5,892 bases of DNA, taken from the NCBI GenBank assembly GCA_038249175.1, contig JBBRWP010000204.1, forward strand, positions 1-5,892, in the 5' to 3' direction. This DNA is from JAEWSN01 sp038249175. Its GTDB lineage: Bacteria > Bacillota > Clostridia > DSM-8532. A program made the position numbers and the translations under genes. Below, one piece after another: positions 1 through 5,750 of the stretch. The notes under the pieces are model-generated. The model saw only the letters and a program-made list of their open reading frames with translations. It had not been told where the DNA came from and did not search any database. Every line of letters starts with the position of its first letter. Positions within the stretch are counted from its first letter, which is position 1.

Positions 1-351
1 CTCAAGAGTGAGGGCACCACTACGGTGGTCGATGAGGTCAAGGTCTATTTGGAAGCCCATTTCAATGAATCACTGAGTTTACGGAATATGGCGCAGAAAT
101 TTTACATCAATCCCACCTATCTGGGACAACGGTTTCGTACGGAAACAGGGACCGGATTTACTGAATACCTGCAGCAGTTGCGTATGGATGAAACACGCCG
201 ACTGCTGATGGAAACCGACGAAAAGATCGAGGTGATTGCCCAGCAGGTCGGGTACCGTGACAAGAACTATTTTACGGCGATTTTCAAGGACATTGTCGGC
301 ATGCCGCCATCCCAATACCGCTACCGTTTCCGGTCAGAAAAGCAATCTTAG
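1..351 (+). CDS. AraC-family regulator, C-terminal DNA-binding domain (5' partial)
   Basis: This is the 3' end of a transcription regulator. The frame is open from the first base with no stop, so the true start lies upstream; the GTG at 25 is probably internal. The 116 visible codons form a nearly complete AraC/XylS-type domain with two helix-turn-helix units. The first runs through LSLRNMAQKFYINPTYLGQRF and the second through IEVIAQQVGYRDKNYFTAIF, ending in the family signature G-x-PPSQYR. The wording, especially 'NPTYLGQRF' and 'VGYRDKNYF', resembles YesN-type two-component response regulators of Firmicutes, which carry an N-terminal receiver domain. That domain is outside the window, so a sugar-binding AraC protein is also possible. 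The gene ends 7 bp before the converging membrane-protein gene. No clear terminator hairpin separates them. Family call is secure; target genes are unknown. Confidence 0.9.
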   Translation, partial: LKSEGTTTVVDEVKVYLEAHFNESLSLRNMAQKFYINPTYLGQRFRTETGTGFTEYLQQLRMDETRRLLMETDEKIEVIAQQVGYRDKNYFTAIFKDIVGMPPSQYRYRFRSEKQS

Positions 352-358
352 CGGGTCT

Positions 359-850
359 TTATACAAGCAGTTTCCCAAGCAATTCCATCATCAGCGTAAT
401 GATGCTTGCAGAAAGCAGGCCGCCAATGGCCGCGCATGCAAAAGATTTCCAAAACCCCAGCCCGATAAAGGCTGCAATGGCACTGCCTGTCCAAAGACCG
501 GTGGTAGGTAGGGGAATCCCAACGAAGACAATAAGCCCAAGCTCTTTATATTTTTCGAGTTTCGGAGAATTTTTTCGTATTTTGCGATCTACAAATTCCA
601 CAAACTTTTTTAGAATGGCAAACTTGTGCATCCATGCGTAAATGGTGTTAAATGCCCAAAGTATAAACGGTACCGGAACACAGCTGCCTAATAAACTGGT
701 AAAGAAAATTGCAATCGGGTTCAACCCCAAGGCATAGCCCAAAGGGATGGCCCCGCGCTGTTCAATGAGCGGCACCATAGACAGTAAAAATACATAGAGG
801 TATTTCATATACTCCGGGATTCCTTGCATCTGATCAATGATGTTCTGCAT
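359..850 (-). CDS. COG2426 small multidrug export family membrane protein
   Basis: This encodes a 163-residue integral membrane protein of the COG2426/Sm_multidrug_ex family; length is typical. Sequence marks are the E30-Q-R-G-A-I-P36 motif after the first hydrophobic segment, a second hydrophobic stretch at about 46-71, a basic cytoplasmic-looking loop at about 76-103, the conserved G111-I-P-L-P-T-T-G-L-W-T-G122 re-entrant-like segment, and a hydrophobic C-terminus at about 125-163. The family name comes from annotation tradition; transport of drugs is weakly established, so the substrate should be treated as unknown. The ATG at 850 is chosen because AGGAG lies six bases upstream (857-861 on the plus strand). 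An in-frame ATG seven codons later is less well placed. The gene is transcribed away from the LacI gene and appears to have its own promoter. No metabolic link to the fucose gene is visible. Confidence 0.88.
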   Translation of the reverse strand: MQNIIDQMQGIPEYMKYLYVFLLSMVPLIEQRGAIPLGYALGLNPIAIFFTSLLGSCVPVPFILWAFNTIYAWMHKFAILKKFVEFVDRKIRKNSPKLEKYKELGLIVFVGIPLPTTGLWTGSAIAAFIGLGFWKSFACAAIGGLLSASIITLMMELLGKLLV

Positions 851-856
851 ATTTGT

Positions 857-861
857 CTCCT
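857..861 (-). promoter_or_regulatory. Ribosome binding site of the COG2426 gene
   Basis: Read on the minus strand, AGGAG lies six bases before the ATG at 850. It supports that start over the internal methionine codon seven codons downstream. Confidence 0.7.
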
Positions 862-898
862 AACCATTAGGATTTTTATTCAAATGTACTTTGGAATG

Positions 899-912
899 TT
901 GTTTCGCAACAA
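899..912. promoter_or_regulatory. Candidate LacI-family operator (CG-centred palindrome)
   Basis: TTGTTTCGCAACAA is a 14-bp palindrome centred on CG, with 6 of 7 base pairs symmetric. This is the architecture typical of LacI-family operators. It sits just downstream of the predicted minus-strand -10 box, overlapping the expected transcription start of the COG2426 gene, and about 43 bp upstream of the -35 box of the lacI-type gene. If it is real, binding would block the minus promoter most directly. No second copy was seen before fucI, so assignment to the adjacent regulator is an inference. Confidence 0.35.
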
Positions 913-917
913 AGTGC

Positions 918-946
918 ATTATCTCACAGGTTGGGTTTTCAAACAA
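918..946 (-). promoter_or_regulatory. Predicted vegetative promoter of the COG2426 gene
   Basis: On the minus strand, TTGTTT (plus positions 941-946) and GATAAT (918-923) are separated by 17 bp. A TG one base before the -10 box gives an extended -10. The predicted start is near 911, leaving a leader of about 60 nt. The -35 is weak, but the spacing and extended -10 compensate. Confidence 0.55.
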
Positions 947-954
947 TAAAATAC

Positions 955-983
955 TTGCAATTCGAAAGCACAAACGATAAAAT
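955..983 (+). promoter_or_regulatory. Predicted vegetative promoter for the lacI-type gene and fucI
   Basis: TTGCAA (955-960) and TAAAAT (978-983) are spaced by exactly 17 bp, matching the sigma-70/sigma-A consensus at 4 of 6 and 5 of 6 positions. Transcription would start near 990, about 50 nt before the ATG at 1041. An imperfect inverted repeat, ATTG-TG-CAAT (987-996), overlaps the predicted start and could be an operator, but it is too short to be sure. No separate promoter is obvious in the 48-bp gap before fucI, so this promoter may serve both genes. Confidence 0.6.
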
Positions 984-1040
984 AGAATTGTGCAATCGTG
1001 TGCGCCACTCACCTTCTCCTATGAAAGAACAGGTTTTTCT

Positions 1041-2045
1041 ATGCCTGTGACCATCAAAGATGTTGCAAAAGCGGCCGGTGTATCCGCATCAACCGTATCC
1101 AGAGCCCTGCAAGACCACCCGCGCATCAGTGTGCAGACCAGGCAGCGGGTGAAGAAGGTTGTCTTGGAGCTCGGGTATTCCGTAAACAATGTCGCCAGAT
1201 CCCTGAAGACCAATCGCAGCAGAGTTATTGGCTTTGTCTGTCCTGAGCTGAACAACGTCTTTTTTATGCAAGTGGGTAAAGGAATAGAAGACGCTTTGAA
1301 TCGGGAGGGATACAGCCTTATTGTCTGCAGTTCCGGAGAAAGCAGCCGGAATGAAACAGCGCGTTTACAGTTGCTGCAGCAGCAGTGCGTCGATGGTATC
1401 ATCCTGATTCCTGCCACACATGAAGGGTCACATTTGCAGCAGTTTTTTGATGCAGGAATACCCATTGTGCTCATTGACCGTAAAGTAGATGGCTTTTCAA
1501 CCGACGCTGTACTCGTTGATAATGTGGATGGCAGTTATGCTGCAACGAAAGTTCTGCTGAAAACGGGGTGCCATCCTATCGCTTATATTGGCGGGAATAA
1601 ATCATTGACAACGGCGCGGGAACGAGAGACAGGCTTTCGCAAAGCACATGCCGATGATGGGTTGGAAGTGGATGAAACACTGGTGTTCAATGGCAATTTT
1701 CATTGGGAAAGTGGATACAAACTCATGAAAAAACTCTCAAAAATGTCTCCCTTTCCGAAAACCCTGTTTGTTGCGAACTATTATATGTTTGTTGGTGTTG
1801 TCAGATATTTGGTAGAGGAAGGGGTAAGGCGACACCAGGTCGGGGAGTTACCATTGCCGAACATGACGCTTGCGAATTTTGACCGTTTTGAAGATGGTGC
1901 TGTGTTTCATGAGGTGGCTGTTGTTGTGGAACAGCCCATGGAAGAAATGGGACAAAAAGCAGTACAGTTGCTGCTGAAAAGAATTGAAGGAAACAGGGTA
2001 GATTTTCCGCTGGAACTCCGGCTGAAGACCAAACTGTCCACATAA
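1041..2045 (+). CDS. LacI-family transcriptional regulator
   Basis: This encodes a 334-residue LacI/GalR-family DNA-binding regulator, a normal full length. The helix-turn-helix occupies residues 4-23 (TIKDVAKAAGVSASTVSRAL). The hinge helix follows at about 49-57 with N-N-V-A-R-S-L-K, whose leucine (L55) is the residue that intercalates in the operator minor groove in this family. A periplasmic-binding-protein-like effector domain starts near residue 62. Family marks include V-D-N-x-x-G-S-Y-A and the C-terminal QPMEEMGQKAVQLLL helix. The usual GH before the IA-x-I-G-G strand reads GC here. The ATG at 1041 is preferred because the HTH begins three residues later, as in relatives. An in-frame GTG at 990 would add 17 unrelated residues and overlaps the predicted transcription start. 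A weak AGG lies seven bases upstream. It precedes fucI by 48 bp on the same strand, so control of fucI by L-fucose or a derivative is a likely inference. The effector is not identifiable from sequence. Confidence 0.92.
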   Translation: MPVTIKDVAKAAGVSASTVSRALQDHPRISVQTRQRVKKVVLELGYSVNNVARSLKTNRSRVIGFVCPELNNVFFMQVGKGIEDALNREGYSLIVCSSGESSRNETARLQLLQQQCVDGIILIPATHEGSHLQQFFDAGIPIVLIDRKVDGFSTDAVLVDNVDGSYAATKVLLKTGCHPIAYIGGNKSLTTARERETGFRKAHADDGLEVDETLVFNGNFHWESGYKLMKKLSKMSPFPKTLFVANYYMFVGVVRYLVEEGVRRHQVGELPLPNMTLANFDRFEDGAVFHEVAVVVEQPMEEMGQKAVQLLLKRIEGNRVDFPLELRLKTKLST

Positions 2046-2082
2046 ATACATATAACGAAAAATCCACAAAATAGAATAAAAC

Positions 2083-2088
2083 GGAGGT
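2083..2088 (+). promoter_or_regulatory. Ribosome binding site of fucI
   Basis: GGAGGT lies five bases upstream of the ATG at 2094, a near-perfect Shine-Dalgarno sequence. It fixes the fucI start and explains the roughly ten extra N-terminal residues relative to the E. coli enzyme. Confidence 0.85.
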
Positions 2089-2093
2089 AAGCT

Positions 2094-3896
2094 ATGAAAA
2101 CAGAGAACGGAACGAACACTGTACGCAACTGGGGAGAATTGCCAAAGGTTGGCATCCGACCCACCATTGACGGCCGCCGCAGAGGGGTCAGAGAATCACT
2201 CGAAGTACAGACCATGAACATGGCCAACGCCGCAGCAAAACTGATTTCGGAAACACTGCGTCATCCCAATGGTGAACCGGTAGAATGTGTCATTGCGGAT
2301 ACCTGCATCGGCGGCATCCGTGAAGCGGCCGCTTGTGCGGAAAAATTCGCAAAGGCCGGTGTCGGTGTGTCATTGACCGTTACACCCTGCTGGTGCTATG
2401 GATCTGAAACCATGGACATGAATCCTCACCTGCCCAAAGCGGTTTGGGGCTTTAACGGCACAGAGCGCCCCGGCGCGGTTTATCTGGCAGCTGTACTGGC
2501 GGCACACAGTCAAAAAGGCTTGCCGGCGTTCGGCATTTATGGGCACGATGTCCAGGACAGCGATGACACTTCCATACCAGACGATGTGCGCGAGAAATTG
2601 CTCCGTTTTACAAAAGCAGGTTTGGCTGTTGCCACCATGAAGGGGAAAGCATACCTTTCCATGGGCTCTGTTTCCATGGGCATCGCCGGTTCTATTGTAG
2701 AAGCCGACTTTTTCCAGGAATTTCTCGGGATGCGGAATGAGTATGTTGACCTGTCGGAGTTTGTACGCCGTATTGATGAAGAAATTTATGACAAAGAAGA
2801 ATTTGAAAAGGCTCTTGCATGGGTGAAAGTTAACTGTAAAGAAGGCAAGGATATTAACGCGCCTGAAGCACAGCAGACACGTGAACAAAAAGATGCCAAC
2901 TGGGAATATGTTGTGAAAATGGTTTTGATCGGACGGGATTTGATGATTGGCAATCCAAAGCTGGCTGAAATCGGCTTTGGCGAAGAAGCCCTGGGGCACT
3001 ACGCCATTGCATCCGGTTTCCAGGGACAGCGCCACTGGACCGATCACTTCCCCAACGGAGATTTCCTTGAAGCGATACTCAATTCATCTTTTGACTGGAA
3101 CGGCCTGCGTGAAGCCTTCACCGTGGCAACAGAGAATGACTGCCTCAATGGTGTTTCCATGCTCTTTGGACACTTGTTAACAAACACGGCGCAAGTGTTT
3201 TCCGATGTTAGAACCTATTGGAGCCCGGAAGCTGTGAAACGTGTCACCGGAAAAGAACTGACCGGGGATGCAGCCAATGGGATTATCCACCTGATCAACT
3301 CCGGATCCGCTGCGCTCGATGGCAGTGGTCAACAAAGTATAGATGGCAAACCGGCGATGAAACCTTTCTGGGAAATATCGCAGGAAGAGACGGATGCTTG
3401 TTTAACCGCAACAACATGGGACCCGGCCGATGCCGGCTATTTCCGTGGCGGCGGTTATTCTTCCTGCTTCCGCACAAAAGGAGAAATGCCTGTGACCATG
3501 GTGCGCCTGAACCTTGTCAAAGGTATAGGACCTGTGCTGCAAATCGCAGAAGGTGTTACCTGTGATTTGCCGGAAGATATGACAAAAATCCTTGAAGACA
3601 GAACCAGCCCAACCTGGCCGACGACCTGGTTTGCACCAAGGCTCACCGGTGAAGGTGCCTTTACAGACGTTTACAGTGTTATGGCCAACTGGGGTGCCAA
3701 CCACGGAGCATTCTGTTATGGTCATGTCGGTGCGGACTTCATTACTTTGGCTGCCATGCTGCGTATTCCAGTAAATATGCACAATGTACCCAAAGAGAAA
3801 ATTTTCCGTCCGTCTACCTGGAATGCATTCGGTACAGAAAACGCTGAAGCTGCGGATTATAGAGCCTGCAGCGCATTGGGACCTGTTTATCGTTGA
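2094..3896 (+). CDS. fucI: L-fucose isomerase
   Basis: This encodes a cytoplasmic, Mn-dependent ketol isomerase that converts L-fucose to L-fuculose; the family also acts on D-arabinose. It has 600 residues against 591 in E. coli FucI, and the recalled E. coli sequence aligns almost end to end. Conserved stretches include I21-R-P-T-I-D-G-R-R near the N-terminus, T97-P-C-W-C-Y-G-S-E105, the block FQGQRHWTDHFPNGD, and TSPTWPTTWFAPRLTG. The metal ligands known from E. coli (Glu337, Asp361, His528) correspond to Glu347 (in ATEND), Asp371 (in FSDVRTYW) and His537 (in WGANHG), so the enzyme should be active. The start is set by a strong Shine-Dalgarno site. It lies 48 bp after the LacI-type gene and is closed by an intrinsic terminator, suggesting a two-gene transcript. 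Fuculokinase, aldolase and permease genes are not adjacent on this side. Confidence 0.97.
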   Translation: MKTENGTNTVRNWGELPKVGIRPTIDGRRRGVRESLEVQTMNMANAAAKLISETLRHPNGEPVECVIADTCIGGIREAAACAEKFAKAGVGVSLTVTPCWCYGSETMDMNPHLPKAVWGFNGTERPGAVYLAAVLAAHSQKGLPAFGIYGHDVQDSDDTSIPDDVREKLLRFTKAGLAVATMKGKAYLSMGSVSMGIAGSIVEADFFQEFLGMRNEYVDLSEFVRRIDEEIYDKEEFEKALAWVKVNCKEGKDINAPEAQQTREQKDANWEYVVKMVLIGRDLMIGNPKLAEIGFGEEALGHYAIASGFQGQRHWTDHFPNGDFLEAILNSSFDWNGLREAFTVATENDCLNGVSMLFGHLLTNTAQVFSDVRTYWSPEAVKRVTGKELTGDAANGIIHLINSGSAALDGSGQQSIDGKPAMKPFWEISQEETDACLTATTWDPADAGYFRGGGYSSCFRTKGEMPVTMVRLNLVKGIGPVLQIAEGVTCDLPEDMTKILEDRTSPTWPTTWFAPRLTGEGAFTDVYSVMANWGANHGAFCYGHVGADFITLAAMLRIPVNMHNVPKEKIFRPSTWNAFGTENAEAADYRACSALGPVYR

Positions 3897-3919
3897 TGAA
3901 TGAATGATTACAGTCTAGG

Positions 3920-3961
3920 AACTCCGATTTCAGATCCGAAAGGGCTGGAATCGGAGTTTTT
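3920..3961 (+). terminator. Intrinsic terminator of fucI
   Basis: Starting 24 bp after the fucI stop, a 14-bp stem (3920-3933 pairs with 3945-3958, one G-U pair) with an 11-base loop is followed by a run of five T at 3957-3961. The stem is GC-rich in the middle and the T-run follows directly, so this is a textbook rho-independent terminator. It separates fucI from the ROK gene. Confidence 0.93.
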
Positions 3962-3991
3962 ACACCATTTCATGGCTTGTCAATTTTCTGT

Positions 3992-4123
3992 CTAGTGTAC
4001 TGTCTGGTTCAGATTTAACATAATGACAGTATCAGTAATTCATATTTCCAACTATTATGAACTGTCATTACCGGTTTTTATTAAGCCATATGTTGGTTAT
4101 ATATCAACCATACAGTACACTAG
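3992..4123. mobile_element. Palindromic MITE-like element, 132 bp
   Basis: The ends are inverted repeats of 18 bp with one mismatch: 3992-4009 starts CTAGTGTACTGT and 4106-4123 ends ACAGTACACTAG. Inside is a perfect 10-bp inverted repeat, TAATGACAGT (4021-4030) with ACTGTCATTA (4061-4070), and within that TTCATA (4039-4044) against TATGAA (4056-4061). CTAG at both ends fits a TA duplication inside a CTAG target, as described for IS630/Tc1-type elements; because CTAG is itself palindromic this cannot be proven from one copy. There is no transposase; only a spurious-looking short frame crosses it. A structured RNA or operator array is the alternative. It sits between the fucI terminator and the ROK promoter. 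Confidence 0.5.
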
Positions 4124-4196
4124 TTTTAAAAATATTGGTATAAAGTCAATGCAAGGAAACAGGTTGTGTATTCTGCTTGAAATTCTGAAAATTCCC

Positions 4197-4225
4197 TTGA
4201 CAGGAATCATCACCTCGCGTACATT
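4197..4225 (+). promoter_or_regulatory. Predicted promoter of the ROK regulator gene
   Basis: A perfect TTGACA (4197-4202) is followed after 17 bp by TACATT (4220-4225), which matches the -10 consensus at 4 of 6 positions; an overlapping TATACT lies at 4225-4230 but with a 22-bp spacer. The -35 box lies in the loop of a small inverted repeat, ATTCC (4191-4195 region) and GGAAT, which could be an operator for self-regulation. This operator role is speculative. Confidence 0.5.
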
Positions 4226-4251
4226 ATACTTACTAACAATAAGAAACATTT

Positions 4252-4260
4252 GGCGGTGGA
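4252..4260 (+). promoter_or_regulatory. Ribosome binding site of the ROK gene
   Basis: GGCGGTGGA just before the ATG at 4264 gives purine-rich pairing with the 16S end. The next in-frame ATG (4294) has no such site, which supports 4264 as the start. Confidence 0.6.
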
Positions 4261-4263
4261 AGA

Positions 4264-5481
4264 ATGAGAGTCGATAAATCAGTTGTCAATGCTATGAATA
4301 AGCGCAATGTTATCCAAATCATCCGTGATAAGGGTCCAATCAACAAGGCGGAAATCGCACGTTTGGTCGGTCTCAGTATCCCGACTGTCATGCGTCTGAC
4401 TGAAGAGCTAATTGATAAGAATCTGATACGGGAGACGGGCAAGGGAGAATCTACCGGAGGGAAGCCACCACTCATGCTGGAATTCACACCCGATTCCTAT
4501 TTCATCATCGGTGTAGATATTGGGACGACCTTCATTAAGACCATTGTGGTGAATATGGTGGCAGAAATCATCTGCAAGATTGAGATTCCGACTATTGTAA
4601 CAGACCCGCCGGAACAAGTCATTGACAGGGTTGTAGAGACCATATCCCAAGCCATTGCGAAGGTGAGTGTCCCCTACTCTAAGTATCTTGGAATAGGGCT
4701 GGGTGTGCCTGGTATCCTGGATACAAGCAGTGGAATGGTTCTGTTTTCACCGGATTTCAAATGGGAAAATGTCGACCTTACAGGTCCTGTAAAAAAACAA
4801 TTCGGTTTACCGGTTTACATGGCGAACGTCTCACGAGCCATGGCCATTGGAGAAAAATGCTTCGGACTGGCCAAAGATGTAGAAAACTTCATGTGCATCA
4901 ATCTTGGGTATGGCATCGGATCTGCTATTGTCATCAACAACCAAATTTATTCCGGTAGCTCAGACAGTTCAGGAGAATTCGGACACATGACACTGGAAAA
5001 GAATGGCCCTCTGTGCAGCTGTGGCAACAACGGCTGTCTTGAGGCACTGGCTTCTGCCGATGCCATGTCAAAAAAAGCCGTTTTCCTGATTGAACGTGGC
5101 GAACAATCTGCCATATTGGTGCTTGCAGATGGAAAAACATCCAATATTGATGCCAAGATGATTTTTGACGCAGCAAAAGGCGGAGATCGGCTGGCCAAGG
5201 AAATTGTTAGAGAGGCAACGGAATACATCGGAATAGCCATTTCAAATGCTGTCAACTTCATTGACCCAGAACTGATCATATTGGAGGGGGGCGTGGCCAA
5301 GGCTGGTGAAATTCTTCTCAACGGCATCAAGCGTGTTGTAGAACGGCGGCGCATGAAATACGGTGGAAGGAAATTACGGATTGTGGCATCCAAGATGGAA
5401 GAAGATTGTGCAGCCATAGGTGCTGCTTCCATACTAATTTGTGAATTGGTTGAGAACGGAGGCAATCTCAACAGGATTTGA
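4264..5481 (+). CDS. ROK-family transcriptional regulator (XylR/NagC-like)
   Basis: This encodes a 405-residue regulator with an N-terminal winged helix-turn-helix and a C-terminal sugar-kinase-like ROK domain; length matches XylR/NagC-type repressors. The DNA-binding part spans about residues 12-60 (INKAEIARLVGLSIPTVMRL is the HTH core). The ROK fold begins with G83-V-D-I-G-T-T89, the phosphate-binding loop. The ROK zinc motif is intact: H241, then C251-x-C253-G-x-x-G-C258-L-E260. In ROK sugar kinases the segment N-D-A-N-A-A-A-L-G-E supplies the catalytic Asp; here it reads N188-V-S-R-A-M-A-I-G-E197, so Val189 replaces the Asp. The protein should therefore be a pure sugar-sensing regulator without kinase activity. 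It has its own promoter, follows the fucI terminator, and precedes a dehydrogenase gene that it may control. The sugar ligand cannot be read from sequence. Its last codons belong to a 75-bp repeat continuing downstream. Confidence 0.93.
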   Translation: MRVDKSVVNAMNKRNVIQIIRDKGPINKAEIARLVGLSIPTVMRLTEELIDKNLIRETGKGESTGGKPPLMLEFTPDSYFIIGVDIGTTFIKTIVVNMVAEIICKIEIPTIVTDPPEQVIDRVVETISQAIAKVSVPYSKYLGIGLGVPGILDTSSGMVLFSPDFKWENVDLTGPVKKQFGLPVYMANVSRAMAIGEKCFGLAKDVENFMCINLGYGIGSAIVINNQIYSGSSDSSGEFGHMTLEKNGPLCSCGNNGCLEALASADAMSKKAVFLIERGEQSAILVLADGKTSNIDAKMIFDAAKGGDRLAKEIVREATEYIGIAISNAVNFIDPELIILEGGVAKAGEILLNGIKRVVERRRMKYGGRKLRIVASKMEEDCAAIGAASILICELVENGGNLNRI

Positions 5482-5512
5482 AGGGCTATCTTTTTATACA
5501 TTAGTTTATTAT

Positions 5513-5634
5513 CACTACAGCGAGAGTTTGAATAATTCATTTTTATAATCCTTTATTTATGCGGACTTACAACAAGTCAGATTCCTCAAAAATGATGCTA
5601 GACTTGGCGTAAATATCGAAGGCACGCTGTAGTG
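5513..5634. mobile_element. MITE-like insertion, 122 bp, with TTAT target duplication
   Basis: Perfect 10-bp inverted ends, CACTACAGCG (5513-5522) and CGCTGTAGTG (5625-5634), bound the element. TTAT occurs directly on both sides (5509-5512 and 5635-5638), as expected of a 4-bp target duplication. Removing the element and one TTAT restores a gap-free alignment of the interrupted repeat unit with its neighbour at 5663-5737, where the equivalent site reads CTAT. Inside is a small hairpin, GACTT-ACAAC-AAGTC (5564-5578). It is too short to code for a transposase, so it would depend on an enzyme elsewhere. Its ends do not match those of the 132-bp element at 3992-4123, so the two are different families. 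Confidence 0.6.
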
Positions 5635-5643
5635 TTATAAGGA

Positions 5644-5711
5644 AGTAAGTTAAAAAACGGATGCAATCTCAACAGAATGTGGAAGGTTAGCATTTTAGGT
5701 GTTAACTTACT
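5644..5711. repeat. Perfect 10-bp inverted repeat upstream of the dehydrogenase
   Basis: AGTAAGTTAA (5644-5653) is the exact reverse complement of TTAACTTACT (5702-5711), with 48 bp between. A third related half, AGTAAG (5719-5724), forms a 6-bp stem with 5706-5711 across a 7-base loop. The cluster lies 27-107 bp before the dehydrogenase start, so it may be a set of regulator half-sites or a switchable RNA hairpin. Part of the pattern is a by-product of the 75-bp repeat. Confidence 0.45.
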
Positions 5712-5750
5712 ATATGGAAGTAAGACTATAAGTAAATGGGGGGGCACTAT

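Larger units (their letters stand above)
3962..4263. other. Intergenic region between fucI and the ROK gene
   Basis: This is an AT-rich stretch of 302 bp without a convincing gene. It contains the 132-bp inverted-repeat element at 3992-4123, then about 70 bp with nothing recognisable, then the predicted ROK promoter at 4197-4225 and its leader. A short open frame from 4023 overlaps the ROK start and has no credible ribosome binding site. Confidence 0.7.
5462..5737 (+). repeat. Diverged 75-bp tandem repeat, first unit interrupted
   Basis: Unit 1 is 5462-5512 plus 5639-5662; unit 2 is 5663-5737. Hand alignment gives 37 of 51 identical bases in the first part, starting with 13 exact (GCAATCTCAACAG), and 15 of 24 in the second part, including an exact GGAAGTAAG (5641-5649 and 5716-5724). 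No gaps are needed once the 122-bp element and one TTAT copy are removed. Similarity also extends a few bases left (ACGGA before each unit). Unit 1 contains the last six codons and TGA stop of the ROK gene; unit 2 reads TGG at the stop position. It is best explained as an old tandem duplication of the gene's 3' end and trailer. Confidence 0.7.
5482..5750. other. Intergenic region between ROK and dehydrogenase genes
   Basis: These 269 bp hold no gene. They contain the tail of repeat unit 1, the 122-bp inverted-repeat element, repeat unit 2, and several short inverted repeats. No intrinsic terminator with a GC stem and T-run was found after the ROK gene, and no convincing promoter was found before the dehydrogenase, so read-through from ROK is possible. 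Confidence 0.65.

Noticed and set aside
387..405. Hairpin CATCAT/ATGATG near the 3' end of the membrane-protein gene
   Set aside because: It is a weak 6-bp stem inside the coding region with no following T-run, so it is not a terminator for either converging gene.
990..1040. GTG start extending the LacI protein by 17 residues
   Set aside because: The added residues are unlike LacI N-termini and the codon coincides with the predicted transcription start; ATG at 1041 places the HTH at the usual position.
1019..1474. 151-codon open frame on the minus strand under the LacI gene
   Set aside because: It is a shadow of the LacI-family coding frame; the sense strand has the HTH and hinge motifs.
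2370..3047. 225-codon open frame on the minus strand under fucI
   Set aside because: It is antisense to a near full-length match to L-fucose isomerase, with no domain of its own and no ribosome binding site.
4023..4277. 84-codon open frame upstream of and overlapping the ROK gene
   Set aside because: It runs through the palindromic element and the ROK promoter, has no credible ribosome binding site, overlaps the ROK start, and its translation shows no recognisable domain.
4947..5540. 197-codon open frame on the minus strand under the ROK gene
   Set aside because: It is antisense to a well-supported gene carrying the ROK zinc motif; the translation is low in family-like features and reflects codon bias of the sense strand.
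5528..5549. TTGAAT and TATAAT inside the 122-bp element as an outward promoter
   Set aside because: The -10 match is perfect but the spacer is only 10 bp, and no -35 sequence is found at 16-18 bp.
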